Assembly (NCBI GenBank): GCA_030639665.1
Contig: DAOWCC010000165.1
Span: 1 to 5,111 of the forward strand
From: Elusimicrobiota bacterium
Lineage (GTDB): Bacteria > Elusimicrobiota > Elusimicrobia > Elusimicrobiales > UBA9959
Direction of reading: 5' to 3'
Length of the DNA: 5,111 bases
The notes under the pieces were generated by a model that saw only the letters and a list, made by a program, of their open reading frames with translations, ran no database searches and was not told the DNA's origin. Below are positions 1 through 5,111 of the stretch, piece by piece. Made by a program: the position numbers and the translations under genes. The first letter of the stretch is position 1; the number at the start of each line of letters is the position of its first letter.

Positions 1-499
1 CATAAAAAAAAGCTTCTTTAATTTCCTTCTTGGCTGTCTCAAGCCTTATCGCTATATTTTCCTTACTTTCTTTTCTCGCCTTAAGTCTTTTAATTAAAGT
101 CTTAAGCGATGGCGATAAGATAAAAACAATTACGGCTTCGGGAAAATATTTCTTTACCGCCCTGGCGCCTTTAACATCAATCGTCATAAGCGGAATTTTA
201 TTTTCTTTTAAAATATCACAAACGGATTTTATAGGCGTACCGTAAAGATTGCCGTGAACTTTCGCCCATTCAAGCAGTTTTTTATCTGAAACAAGTTTTT
301 TAAATTTTTTCTCGGAGACAAAATGATAATCTCTGCCTTCAACTTCACCCTTTCTTTTCTTTCTGGTGGTGCAAGTTACACTGAATTTAAATCTTTTATC
401 TTTTTTAAAAATTTTAGCCCGGATGGTGGACTTTCCTCCCCCTGAGGGGGAGGAAATGACCATTGGAAAAAAAGCGAATTTATTATCCGTTTTTTTCAC
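1..499 (-). CDS. gmk: Guanylate kinase, C-terminus cut by the left window edge
   Basis: Cytosolic enzyme that phosphorylates GMP (and dGMP) to GDP with ATP, feeding GTP synthesis. 166 residues are visible of a family usually about 190-210 long, so roughly the last 30-40 are off the window. The Walker A P-loop SSPSGGGKST lies at residues 16-25. The GMP-binding segment follows: VTCTTR at 41-46, GEVEGRDYHF at 51-60, LLEWAKVHGNLYGTP at 75-89 and the TIDVKGA motif at 106-112. The FILSPSL segment (126-132) and the Arg-rich lid region near 134-152 also match the family. I chose GTG at 499 as start because it directly follows the ppdK stop; the in-frame ATG at 463-461 would remove most of the first beta strand before the P-loop. 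No strong SD precedes the GTG, only purine-rich sequence inside the ppdK 3' end, so translation is probably coupled to ppdK. The family call is firm; the start is less certain. Confidence 0.93.
   Translation of the reverse strand, partial: MKKTDNKFAFFPMVISSPSGGGKSTIRAKIFKKDKRFKFSVTCTTRKKRKGEVEGRDYHFVSEKKFKKLVSDKKLLEWAKVHGNLYGTPIKSVCDILKENKIPLMTIDVKGARAVKKYFPEAVIVFILSPSLKTLIKRLKARKESKENIAIRLETAKKEIKEAFFY
432..456 (-). repeat. Perfect 11-bp inverted repeat inside the gmk P-loop codons
   Basis: Arm TTTCCTCCCCC at 432-442 is the exact reverse complement of GGGGGAGGAAA at 446-456, with a 3-base loop at 443-445. It covers gmk codons 15-23, which encode the Walker A motif, and begins about 43 bases into the reading frame. 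No T-run follows in the direction of transcription, so it is not a terminator. It may be a by-product of the Ser-Ser-Pro-Ser-Gly-Gly-Gly codons, or a structure affecting early elongation. Confidence 0.6.
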
Positions 500-3295
500 T
501 TATTTCTTTTTTCTCGGATTCAGAATTTGAGCCTGCGCCGAAGATAAAACGGCAATAGGCACTCTGAAAGGAGAGCAGGAAACATAATTAAGACCCGCTT
601 TATGACAGAAATGAACACTCTCGGGATCGCCGCCGTGTTCGCCGCAAATACCGATTTTTAAGTTAGCGCGTTCGCTCCGTCCTCTTTTAACGGCAATTTT
701 AACGAGTTCGCCTATGCCTTCTTGATCCAAGGTTTGGAAAGGATCGGCGGCTAAAAGACCTTGACCGACATAATCTTTCAAGAAAGCTCCTGAATCATCT
801 CTTGAGTAGCCAAAACCCATTTGCGTAAGGTCATTGGTTCCAAAAGAAAAGAATTCCATGCTTTGCGCCAATTTATCAGCAACCAAACAAGCTCTGGGAA
901 TTTCTATCATGGTTCCAATCATATGAGTAATTTTCTTAATGCCTTTTTTCTTTAAGACTTCAGAATAAACTCTTTTGATGATGTCCGCTTGATTTTCAAC
1001 TTCGGTTTCAACGGAAACAACGGGAATCATTATTTCAGGATTAACATTAATTCCTTCTTTTGCAAGTTCAGCGGCAGCTTCAAATATGGCTCTAGCCTGC
1101 ATCTCGGTTATCTCAGGATAGGTTACGCCAAGTCTGACACCTCTATGCCCCATCATGGGATTGGATTCTCTTAATCCATCAACTCTCGTCTGAAGTTCAG
1201 TAAAGCTTATCTTAAGACTCTTAGCTAATGCCTCAAGACTCTTTTTTTGATGAGGAACAAACTCATGAAGAGGGGGATCAATGAGTCTCATTGTAACGGA
1301 ATAACCCTTCATAACCTTGAGCGTCTTTTTAATGTCTTTCTTAACATGAGTAAAAAGATCATTGAGAGCTTTCTGTCTTTCTTTAAGAGTTTTGGACATT
1401 ATCATTTTTCTCAATTTAAAAAGAGGAACTTCGGAATTTTCGCCATAAAACATATGTTCCATTCTGAAAAGTCCTATTCCTTCGGCGCCAAAATTTCTGG
1501 CTACACCGGCGTCAGCGGGAGTATCGGAATTGCTTCTGACTTTCAAGGCTCTGACAGAATCACAAATTTTCAAGAATGCGTTTAATGATTCATTATTTTC
1601 TCCGGCTTCAACCATTTCCAGTTTTCCGTCGTATATATTACCCTTGGAACCGTTTAAAGTAATCCAAGCTCCCTCGGAAAGTTTCTCTCCGGCAATGGTC
1701 ATCTTTTTGGCTTTTAAATCTATTTCGATATCCGAACAGCCGACGATACAGCACTTGCCCCAGCCTCTGGCAACCAAAGCCGCGTGAGATGTCATGCCGC
1801 CTCTCGCTGTCAAAACAGCTTGAGCGGCTCTCATGCCTTCAACATCTTCGGGATTGGTTTCTTCTCTGACAAGTATAACCGTCTTTCCGGCTTTCGCCCA
1901 TTTAACGGCATGATCGGCGGTAAAAACAATCTGTCCGAATGCTCCACCGGGACCTGCAGGCAAACCTTTGGCAAGTTTTTTCGCGGTCTCTTCAGCTTTA
2001 GGATCAATAATGGGATGTAATAATTCATCCAATTGATCGGGAGTAACTCTCATAACGGCTTCTTCTTTCTTTATGAGTTTTTCTTTAAGCATATCGGTTG
2101 CCATCTTAACGGCGGCAGGACCGTTTCTTTTACCCACGCGGCATTGAAGCATATATAAAGTTCCATTCTCGATAGTGAATTCAATATCGAGCATATCTCT
2201 ATAATGTTTCTCAAGCCTGGCTCTTATGGCGGCAAGCTGTTTATACATAGTAGGCATTATTTGCTGAAGACTTTTTAAGTTTTTGGATTGATCCGTTCTG
2301 CTGTCTTCATTGATGGGGGAAGGAGTTCTTGTTCCGGCCACAACATCTTCACCCTGAGCGTTTACAAGAAATTCTCCGTAGAATTTATTATCGCCGTTTC
2401 CGGGGTTTCTGGTAAAAGCAACGCCGGTCGCGCAATTTTCGCCCATATTTCCGAAAACCATGGCCTGAACATTTACGGCCGTTCCCCATTCGTGAGGAAT
2501 GCCTTCAATATTTCTATAAGCGATAGCTCTCTTGCCGTTCCAAGACGCGAATACGGCTCCGATGGAACCCCATAATTGCTGCATCGCATCGTCGGGAAAA
2601 TTTTTGCCGAGAACTTTTTTCACTCTTACTTTAAACTGCTCTGAAAGCTCTTTAAGATCATCGGCGGTAAGCCCCGTATCGTCTTTAACGCCTTTGCATT
2701 TTTTCATGGCGCTCATTAAAGCGTCAAGCTGTTTTCTGATGCCATTGTCATTCTTAGGCTCTATGCCGGCGGCTTTTTCCATAACCACATCGGAATACAT
2801 CATAATCAGCCTGCGATATGAATCATAAACAAATCTCGGATTATTGGTAAGGCGGATAAAACCGGGAATGGTTTTTGAAGTCAAACCCGCATTAAGAATG
2901 GTTTCCATCATGCCGGGCATGGAACTTCTGGCGCCGGAACGCACTGAAACAAGAAGAGGATTATTAGCATCGCCGAATTTCTTCTTTGTCAGTTTCTCAA
3001 TTCCTTTTAAATTTTTTTCAACTTCCGCTTTTAAACTCGCGGGATAGGTTCTTTTATTTTCCCAGAAATAAGTGCAGATTTCAGTTGTAAGCGTAAAACC
3101 GGAAGGAACGGGCAATTTTAAAGATTTATGGCCCGCCATCTCGGCAAGATTGGCGCCTTTGCCGCCGAGTAAATTTTTCATTGTTCCATTGCCGTCGGCT
3201 TTTCCTCCGCCGAAGAAATAAACAAGTTTTTTAGATATTTTGTGTTTTACGAACGCTGATTTACATTTTGATTTTTTCATAGTGGCAGTTGGCAT
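500..3295 (-). CDS. ppdK: Pyruvate, phosphate dikinase
   Basis: Cytosolic enzyme interconverting pyruvate + ATP + Pi with phosphoenolpyruvate + AMP + PPi, through a phosphohistidine that swivels between two active sites. The N-terminal ATP-grasp part (about 22-400) has GGKGANLAEMA at 44-54, SVRSGARSSMPGMMETI at 117-133 (R119), ENCATGVAFTRNP at 286-298, E372 and Q384. The central domain carries GGMTSHAALVARG at 499-511 with catalytic His504. The C-terminal TIM barrel has R611 (LFRMEHMF), R670 (RLIDPPLHEF), E798 (GTMIEIPR), N821/D822 (FGTNDLTQM) and C884 (ICGEHGGDP). These line up with the known Clostridium symbiosum residues R92, E323, Q335, H455, R561, R617, E745, N768, D769 and C831, so the enzyme should be active. 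It is about 55 residues longer than the roughly 875-residue norm, partly from a Lys-rich N-terminal extension of about 20-25 residues. The start is supported by AGGAGGG upstream. gmk follows immediately. Confidence 0.98.
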   Translation of the reverse strand: MPTATMKKSKCKSAFVKHKISKKLVYFFGGGKADGNGTMKNLLGGKGANLAEMAGHKSLKLPVPSGFTLTTEICTYFWENKRTYPASLKAEVEKNLKGIEKLTKKKFGDANNPLLVSVRSGARSSMPGMMETILNAGLTSKTIPGFIRLTNNPRFVYDSYRRLIMMYSDVVMEKAAGIEPKNDNGIRKQLDALMSAMKKCKGVKDDTGLTADDLKELSEQFKVRVKKVLGKNFPDDAMQQLWGSIGAVFASWNGKRAIAYRNIEGIPHEWGTAVNVQAMVFGNMGENCATGVAFTRNPGNGDNKFYGEFLVNAQGEDVVAGTRTPSPINEDSRTDQSKNLKSLQQIMPTMYKQLAAIRARLEKHYRDMLDIEFTIENGTLYMLQCRVGKRNGPAAVKMATDMLKEKLIKKEEAVMRVTPDQLDELLHPIIDPKAEETAKKLAKGLPAGPGGAFGQIVFTADHAVKWAKAGKTVILVREETNPEDVEGMRAAQAVLTARGGMTSHAALVARGWGKCCIVGCSDIEIDLKAKKMTIAGEKLSEGAWITLNGSKGNIYDGKLEMVEAGENNESLNAFLKICDSVRALKVRSNSDTPADAGVARNFGAEGIGLFRMEHMFYGENSEVPLFKLRKMIMSKTLKERQKALNDLFTHVKKDIKKTLKVMKGYSVTMRLIDPPLHEFVPHQKKSLEALAKSLKISFTELQTRVDGLRESNPMMGHRGVRLGVTYPEITEMQARAIFEAAAELAKEGINVNPEIMIPVVSVETEVENQADIIKRVYSEVLKKKGIKKITHMIGTMIEIPRACLVADKLAQSMEFFSFGTNDLTQMGFGYSRDDSGAFLKDYVGQGLLAADPFQTLDQEGIGELVKIAVKRGRSERANLKIGICGEHGGDPESVHFCHKAGLNYVSCSPFRVPIAVLSSAQAQILNPRKKK

Positions 3296-3305
3296 ATTGA
3301 CAATA

Positions 3306-3312
3306 CCCTCCT
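3306..3312 (-). promoter_or_regulatory. ppdK ribosome binding site
   Basis: AGGAGGG on the minus strand ends 10 bases before the ATG at 3295-3293. This strong site favours that ATG over the in-frame ATG at residue 6, which would be 25 bases away. The spacing is slightly long, but no other start fits better. The Lys-rich N-terminal extension is therefore likely to be translated. Confidence 0.8.
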
Positions 3313-3322
3313 AATGGAATAA

Positions 3323-3374
3323 TCCCGCCACAAGCGGGACCGAGTCAAAAGACTCTAAGGCTCTGTGAGCCTTA
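3323..3374 (-). promoter_or_regulatory. Three tandem hairpins in the ppdK leader
   Basis: Three stem-loops follow one another with almost no gap, just upstream of the ppdK ribosome site. In transcript order the first is 3374-3356 (8-bp stem TAAGGCTC/GAGCCTTA read on plus, 3-base loop). The second is 3355-3342 (5-bp stem GAGTC/GACTC, 4-base loop). The third is 3339-3323 (6-bp stem TCCCGC/GCGGGA, 5-base loop), which in minus-strand RNA can gain two G-U pairs. The third lies 10 bases before the SD. None is followed by a T-run, so a classical attenuator is unlikely. mRNA stabilisation, a binding site, or a dispersed palindromic repeat are possible. The pairing is seen; any role is inference. Confidence 0.55.
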
Positions 3375-3379
3375 AGGTA

Positions 3380-3409
3380 ATAATACTATATATAGGGAAA
3401 GCACTGCAA
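3380..3409 (-). promoter_or_regulatory. Candidate sigma-70-type promoter for ppdK-gmk
   Basis: On the minus strand, TTGCAG (3409-3404; three of six consensus matches, including TTG) is separated by 18 bases from TATTAT (3385-3380; five of six). The predicted start near 3373 would place the first leader hairpin almost at the 5' end of the mRNA. The spacer contains the perfect palindrome CTATATATAG at 3386-3395, which could be an operator or just AT-rich promoter DNA. This is a prediction by eye. Confidence 0.45.
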
Positions 3410-3476
3410 ATATCGCGGCGAGACAGCTAAAACCTAAACAACCGCGAATAAAACCTCATGAAATTAAAAAATTATT

Positions 3477-3485
3477 TGATAAAAT
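3477..3485 (+). promoter_or_regulatory. Candidate extended -10 promoter for htpX
   Basis: TGATAAAAT fits the extended -10 form TGnTATAAT, with five of six hexamer matches. No good -35 box is seen 16-18 bases upstream, as is usual for extended -10 promoters. Transcription would begin near 3492, leaving a leader of about 25 bases that contains the htpX ribosome site. Upstream, TCGCGG (3413-3418) and CCGCGA (3442-3447) form an inverted repeat that could be a regulator site, though it is short. Confidence 0.4.
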
Positions 3486-3504
3486 AGAGATAATAAATAC
3501 CAGC

Positions 3505-3509
3505 GGAGG
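3505..3509 (+). promoter_or_regulatory. htpX ribosome binding site
   Basis: GGAGG lies 7 bases before the ATG at 3517, an ideal spacing. It fixes the start of htpX and agrees with the family's usual N-terminus, where a short basic stretch precedes the first membrane segment. Confidence 0.85.
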
Positions 3510-3516
3510 CTTTATC

Positions 3517-4410
3517 ATGAGAGTAGGAAAAAGAATAACTCTGTTTTTGGCAGTAAATATACTGATACTTATAACCCTTTCATTTACACTTAATATCCTT
3601 GGCGTGCGGCCATATTTGTCCGCCCGCGGCATAGACTACCAATCATTGATGATATTTTGTCTTCTCTGGGGCATGGGCGGAGCTTTCATCTCGCTCGGTC
3701 TCTCGCGCGTAATGGCAAAATGGATGATGGGAGTCAAAGTCATAGATCCAAATACCACCAATTCCGATCTTTCATGGCTGATAACCACAGTCCACAATCT
3801 GGCAAAAGCCGCCAATCTCCCAAAAATGCCCGAAGTGGGATATTATCCAAGCCAAGAAATAAACGCCTTCGCCACCGGCCCAACCAAAAGCAGAGCCCTT
3901 GTGGCGGTATCATCCGGTCTTCTTGAAGCCATGGATAAAAATCAAATAGAGGGAGTATTGGCCCACGAAATGGCGCATATCGCCAACGGCGATATGGTAA
4001 CAATGACGCTTATTCAAGGAATAATAAACGCTTTCGTCATGTTCCTTGCCAGAATTATAGCCTTTTTTATTCTGAGAGGAGACTCGGAAGAAGGCGGCGG
4101 CATGATGAGCTATTGGCTTACAATCATCGCCCTTGAAATAGGCCTAAGCATACTTGGAAGCATAGTAACCGCCTCTTTTTCCAGAGGCAGAGAATTCCGA
4201 GCCGACGAAGGGGGAGCGCAACTTGCCGGAAGGGATAAAATGATAACGGCATTGGAAGGCCTGCAAAAAACCGTCAAATACGCCAACCTTACCAAAAGCG
4301 AATCTCTGGCAACACTCAAAATTTCGGGCAAACCAAAAGGTTTTTTTGCCTTATTCGCGACGCATCCGCCGCTTGAAGACCGCATAGCCCGCCTGTCGCA
4401 TTTATCTTAA
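3517..4410 (+). CDS. htpX: HtpX-type membrane zinc metalloprotease (peptidase family M48)
   Basis: Inner-membrane endopeptidase that in other bacteria degrades misfolded or damaged membrane proteins, working alongside FtsH. The protein is 297 residues, close to the 293 of E. coli HtpX. Two hydrophobic segments (about 7-29 and 41-62) precede the catalytic domain. The zinc motif HEMAH is at 150-154 (ligands His150 and His154, catalytic Glu151), followed by the family signature NGDMVTMTLIQG at 157-168. Two more hydrophobic stretches follow (about 163-186 and 198-220). The third zinc ligand is Glu226 in SRGREFRADEGGA (222-234). The C-terminal THPPLEDRIARL (282-293) is also typical. All catalytic residues are present, so it looks functional. 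It is transcribed divergently from ppdK, with no co-directional partner upstream in the window, and ends before a terminator-like hairpin. Stress regulation is common for htpX, but no specific stress promoter is visible here. Confidence 0.97.
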   Translation: MRVGKRITLFLAVNILILITLSFTLNILGVRPYLSARGIDYQSLMIFCLLWGMGGAFISLGLSRVMAKWMMGVKVIDPNTTNSDLSWLITTVHNLAKAANLPKMPEVGYYPSQEINAFATGPTKSRALVAVSSGLLEAMDKNQIEGVLAHEMAHIANGDMVTMTLIQGIINAFVMFLARIIAFFILRGDSEEGGGMMSYWLTIIALEIGLSILGSIVTASFSRGREFRADEGGAQLAGRDKMITALEGLQKTVKYANLTKSESLATLKISGKPKGFFALFATHPPLEDRIARLSHLS

Positions 4411-4431
4411 TTGCCAATAATTAAAAACCCA

Positions 4432-4501
4432 TCCCCCTTTAACAAAGGGGGAAGAACTTTTTTATTCTTACTCCCCTCTTTGTCAAAGAGGGGCAGGGGG
4501 A
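4432..4501. repeat. Tandem related palindromes (compound inverted repeat)
   Basis: Two hairpins of the same design sit side by side. The first is CCCCCTTT/AAAGGGGG with loop AAC (4433-4451). The second is CCCCTCTTT/AAAGAGGGG with loop GTC (4473-4493). The second differs by an inserted T on one arm matched by an inserted A on the other, so pairing is kept. The outer edges, TCCCCC (4432-4437) and GGGGGA (4496-4501), can also pair, giving a larger cruciform. This resembles short dispersed intergenic palindromes seen in many bacterial genomes; only one locus is visible here. Confidence 0.6.
4433..4463 (+). terminator. Probable rho-independent terminator of htpX
   Basis: A perfect 8-bp stem, CCCCCTTT (4433-4440) with AAAGGGGG (4444-4451) around a 3-base loop, lies 22 bases after the htpX stop. 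A run of six T follows at 4458-4463, separated from the stem by six bases (AAGAAC). That gap makes it a less than ideal terminator, but its position directly after the gene supports the role. Confidence 0.55.
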
Positions 4502-4766
4502 GATTATAAATTTCCCCATATCGGCGCGGCGTTAAACGAACAACAACAATCTCCCGACTCGGAAATTTGATTATGCGGGAGTGTGGACTTGTCTAACGAA
4601 GGTTTTTGATACAGCCTGTCCGCCGCGACTAATGCCCAATGCCCTAATGGCCCATATCTCCTCGGCAAAAAACAACTGATTATTAGGTCTTTCGTAGGAT
4701 GTGGAAATTACCAATCCCCGATAGACTATATACATATAAGGCACACAATAACAGAGGAGACTACAC
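4502..4766. other. Intergenic region without a recognised gene
   Basis: Together with the palindromes, the gene-free stretch from 4411 to 4766 is 356 bases. I see no tRNA, known riboswitch or convincing ORF in it. It does hold several paired or repeated words. AAATTTCC (4508-4515) matches GGAAATTT (4561-4568). CGCGGCG (4525-4531) matches CGCCGCG (4621-4627). CTCCCG (4551-4556) matches CGGGAG (4576-4581). CCCATATC occurs directly repeated at 4515-4522 and 4651-4658. A hairpin with one bulged base can form from 4697-4704 and 4711-4717. A structured RNA or long leader is possible but unproven. TATAAG at 4735-4740 is a weak candidate -10 box for the next gene, without a good -35. Confidence 0.4.
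4754..4759 (+). promoter_or_regulatory. Ribosome binding site of the exported protein gene
   Basis: GAGGAG lies 7 bases before the ATG at 4767. It is the main support, with the signal peptide, for this being a real gene, and it decides between the plus-strand frame and the overlapping minus-strand frame. Confidence 0.8.
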
Positions 4767-5111
4767 ATGAAAATATATATATTGGCGGCAATACTATCGG
4801 TATTCGTTTGCGGAGCGGCGCAGGCCGATACAACTCTTGAAATAATTTCAACGGATTCTGAAATAGCGGCTTCTTCACAAGATTTAAATACGGCCAAAGA
4901 ACTTTCCGGAAGGCAAATTGACGGCATGAAGCTTGGTTTAAAAACTGATCCCGTTCAATTGATTGGCGATATCCAACCGACAGAAAAAGAAAAACTGATA
5001 TTGAGCGAACCTAAAAAACTTACGCTCAAAGGCAGTGTTCCAAGTCTTGCCAAAGAAAACAAAAGCGATAAAGACGAGAATAAGGATAAAAATAAACAAG
5101 GTTTCCTTTCA
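4767..5111 (+). CDS. Exported protein of unknown function, cut by the right window edge
   Basis: 115 residues are visible with no stop before the edge. The N-terminus is a clear Sec signal peptide: Lys at position 2, a hydrophobic core at about 4-17, and AQA at 18-20 followed by Asp21, a good signal peptidase I site. No lipobox is convincing, although Cys15 lies in the hydrophobic core. The mature part is hydrophilic. Residues 21-55 are polar and Ser/Thr/Glu-rich. Residues 56-92 contain short alternating segments such as KLGLKTD and KKLTLKGS, which could be beta strands. Residues 96-111 form a low-complexity Lys/Asp/Glu/Asn stretch that looks like a flexible linker before a further domain off the window. 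I recognise no family. A periplasmic or cell-surface location is inferred from the signal peptide. Codon use resembles its neighbours, so there is no sign of recent transfer. It follows htpX in the same direction, but the intervening palindromes and 356-base gap suggest its own promoter. Confidence 0.85.
   Translation, partial: MKIYILAAILSVFVCGAAQADTTLEIISTDSEIAASSQDLNTAKELSGRQIDGMKLGLKTDPVQLIGDIQPTEKEKLILSEPKKLTLKGSVPSLAKENKSDKDENKDKNKQGFLS

Noticed and set aside
30..245. 71-codon plus-strand ORF with hydrophobic N-terminus
   Set aside because: It is antisense to clear guanylate kinase coding sequence, with no supporting ribosome site. Its hydrophobicity comes from reading Lys/Glu-rich codons on the opposite strand.
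461..463. ATG as the gmk start
   Set aside because: It would start the protein in the middle of the beta strand before the P-loop and has only T-rich sequence upstream, so the GTG at 499 is preferred.
989..3047. Seven plus-strand ORFs (61-112 codons) and one minus-strand ORF (1831-2028) within ppdK
   Set aside because: All overlap the unbroken 931-residue PPDK frame, whose motifs run throughout. None has a family motif or a convincing ribosome site.
3323..3339. Rho-independent terminator reading in either direction
   Set aside because: No T-run follows the stem on either strand, and it lies between divergent genes, where no transcript needs to end.
3657..4385. ORFs of 87-91 codons in other frames of htpX
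   Set aside because: They are shadows of the well-conserved HtpX frame, with low-quality composition and no motifs.
4502..4740. Known riboswitch, SRP RNA, 6S RNA or tmRNA
   Set aside because: I compared it by eye with the conserved cores I remember (c-di-GMP, TPP, FMN, purine, SRP) and found no match.
4571..4927. 118-codon minus-strand ORF spanning the intergenic block and the start of the exported gene
   Set aside because: Its first half is antisense to the signal peptide gene, which has a good SD. The internal ATG near 4732 lacks a ribosome site. The C-terminal part has a fairly protein-like composition, so I left it as a check under the intergenic finding rather than calling a gene.

Overview
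The window looks like a piece of bacterial chromosome with moderately low GC, AT-rich codon choice, Shine-Dalgarno (SD) ribosome sites and the standard genetic code. No mobile-element genes, CRISPR array, tRNA or rRNA were seen. The proteins are clearly bacterial in type. The combination of pyruvate phosphate dikinase, short GC-rich palindromes between genes, and a secreted protein I do not recognise would suit an uncultured or deep-branching lineage. I cannot fix the phylum from this sequence.

Layout: On the minus strand, a transcription unit starts near 3373 and runs leftward. It has a short leader with three consecutive hairpins, then ppdK (931 aa), then gmk (guanylate kinase, cut by the left edge). 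The ppdK stop codon TAA is followed with no gap, and in the same frame, by the GTG I take as the gmk start. Divergently on the plus strand lies htpX (297 aa), a membrane-bound M48 zinc protease with its own ribosome site and a plausible extended -10 promoter. It is followed by two related GC-rich palindromes, the first of which resembles a terminator. After a 356-base gap with no convincing gene, an unrecognised exported protein begins at 4767 and runs off the right edge.

How the genes fit together: PPDK interconverts pyruvate, ATP and phosphate with PEP, AMP and pyrophosphate. Guanylate kinase phosphorylates GMP to GDP. Both therefore touch the nucleotide monophosphate pool, but the pairing may simply be a housekeeping operon. 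HtpX is a membrane-protein quality-control protease, divergently transcribed and with no evident functional link to ppdK. The window is mostly ordinary core metabolism. The features most worth a second look are the seamless ppdK-gmk junction, the triple-hairpin ppdK leader, the tandem palindromes after htpX, and the unidentified exported protein.
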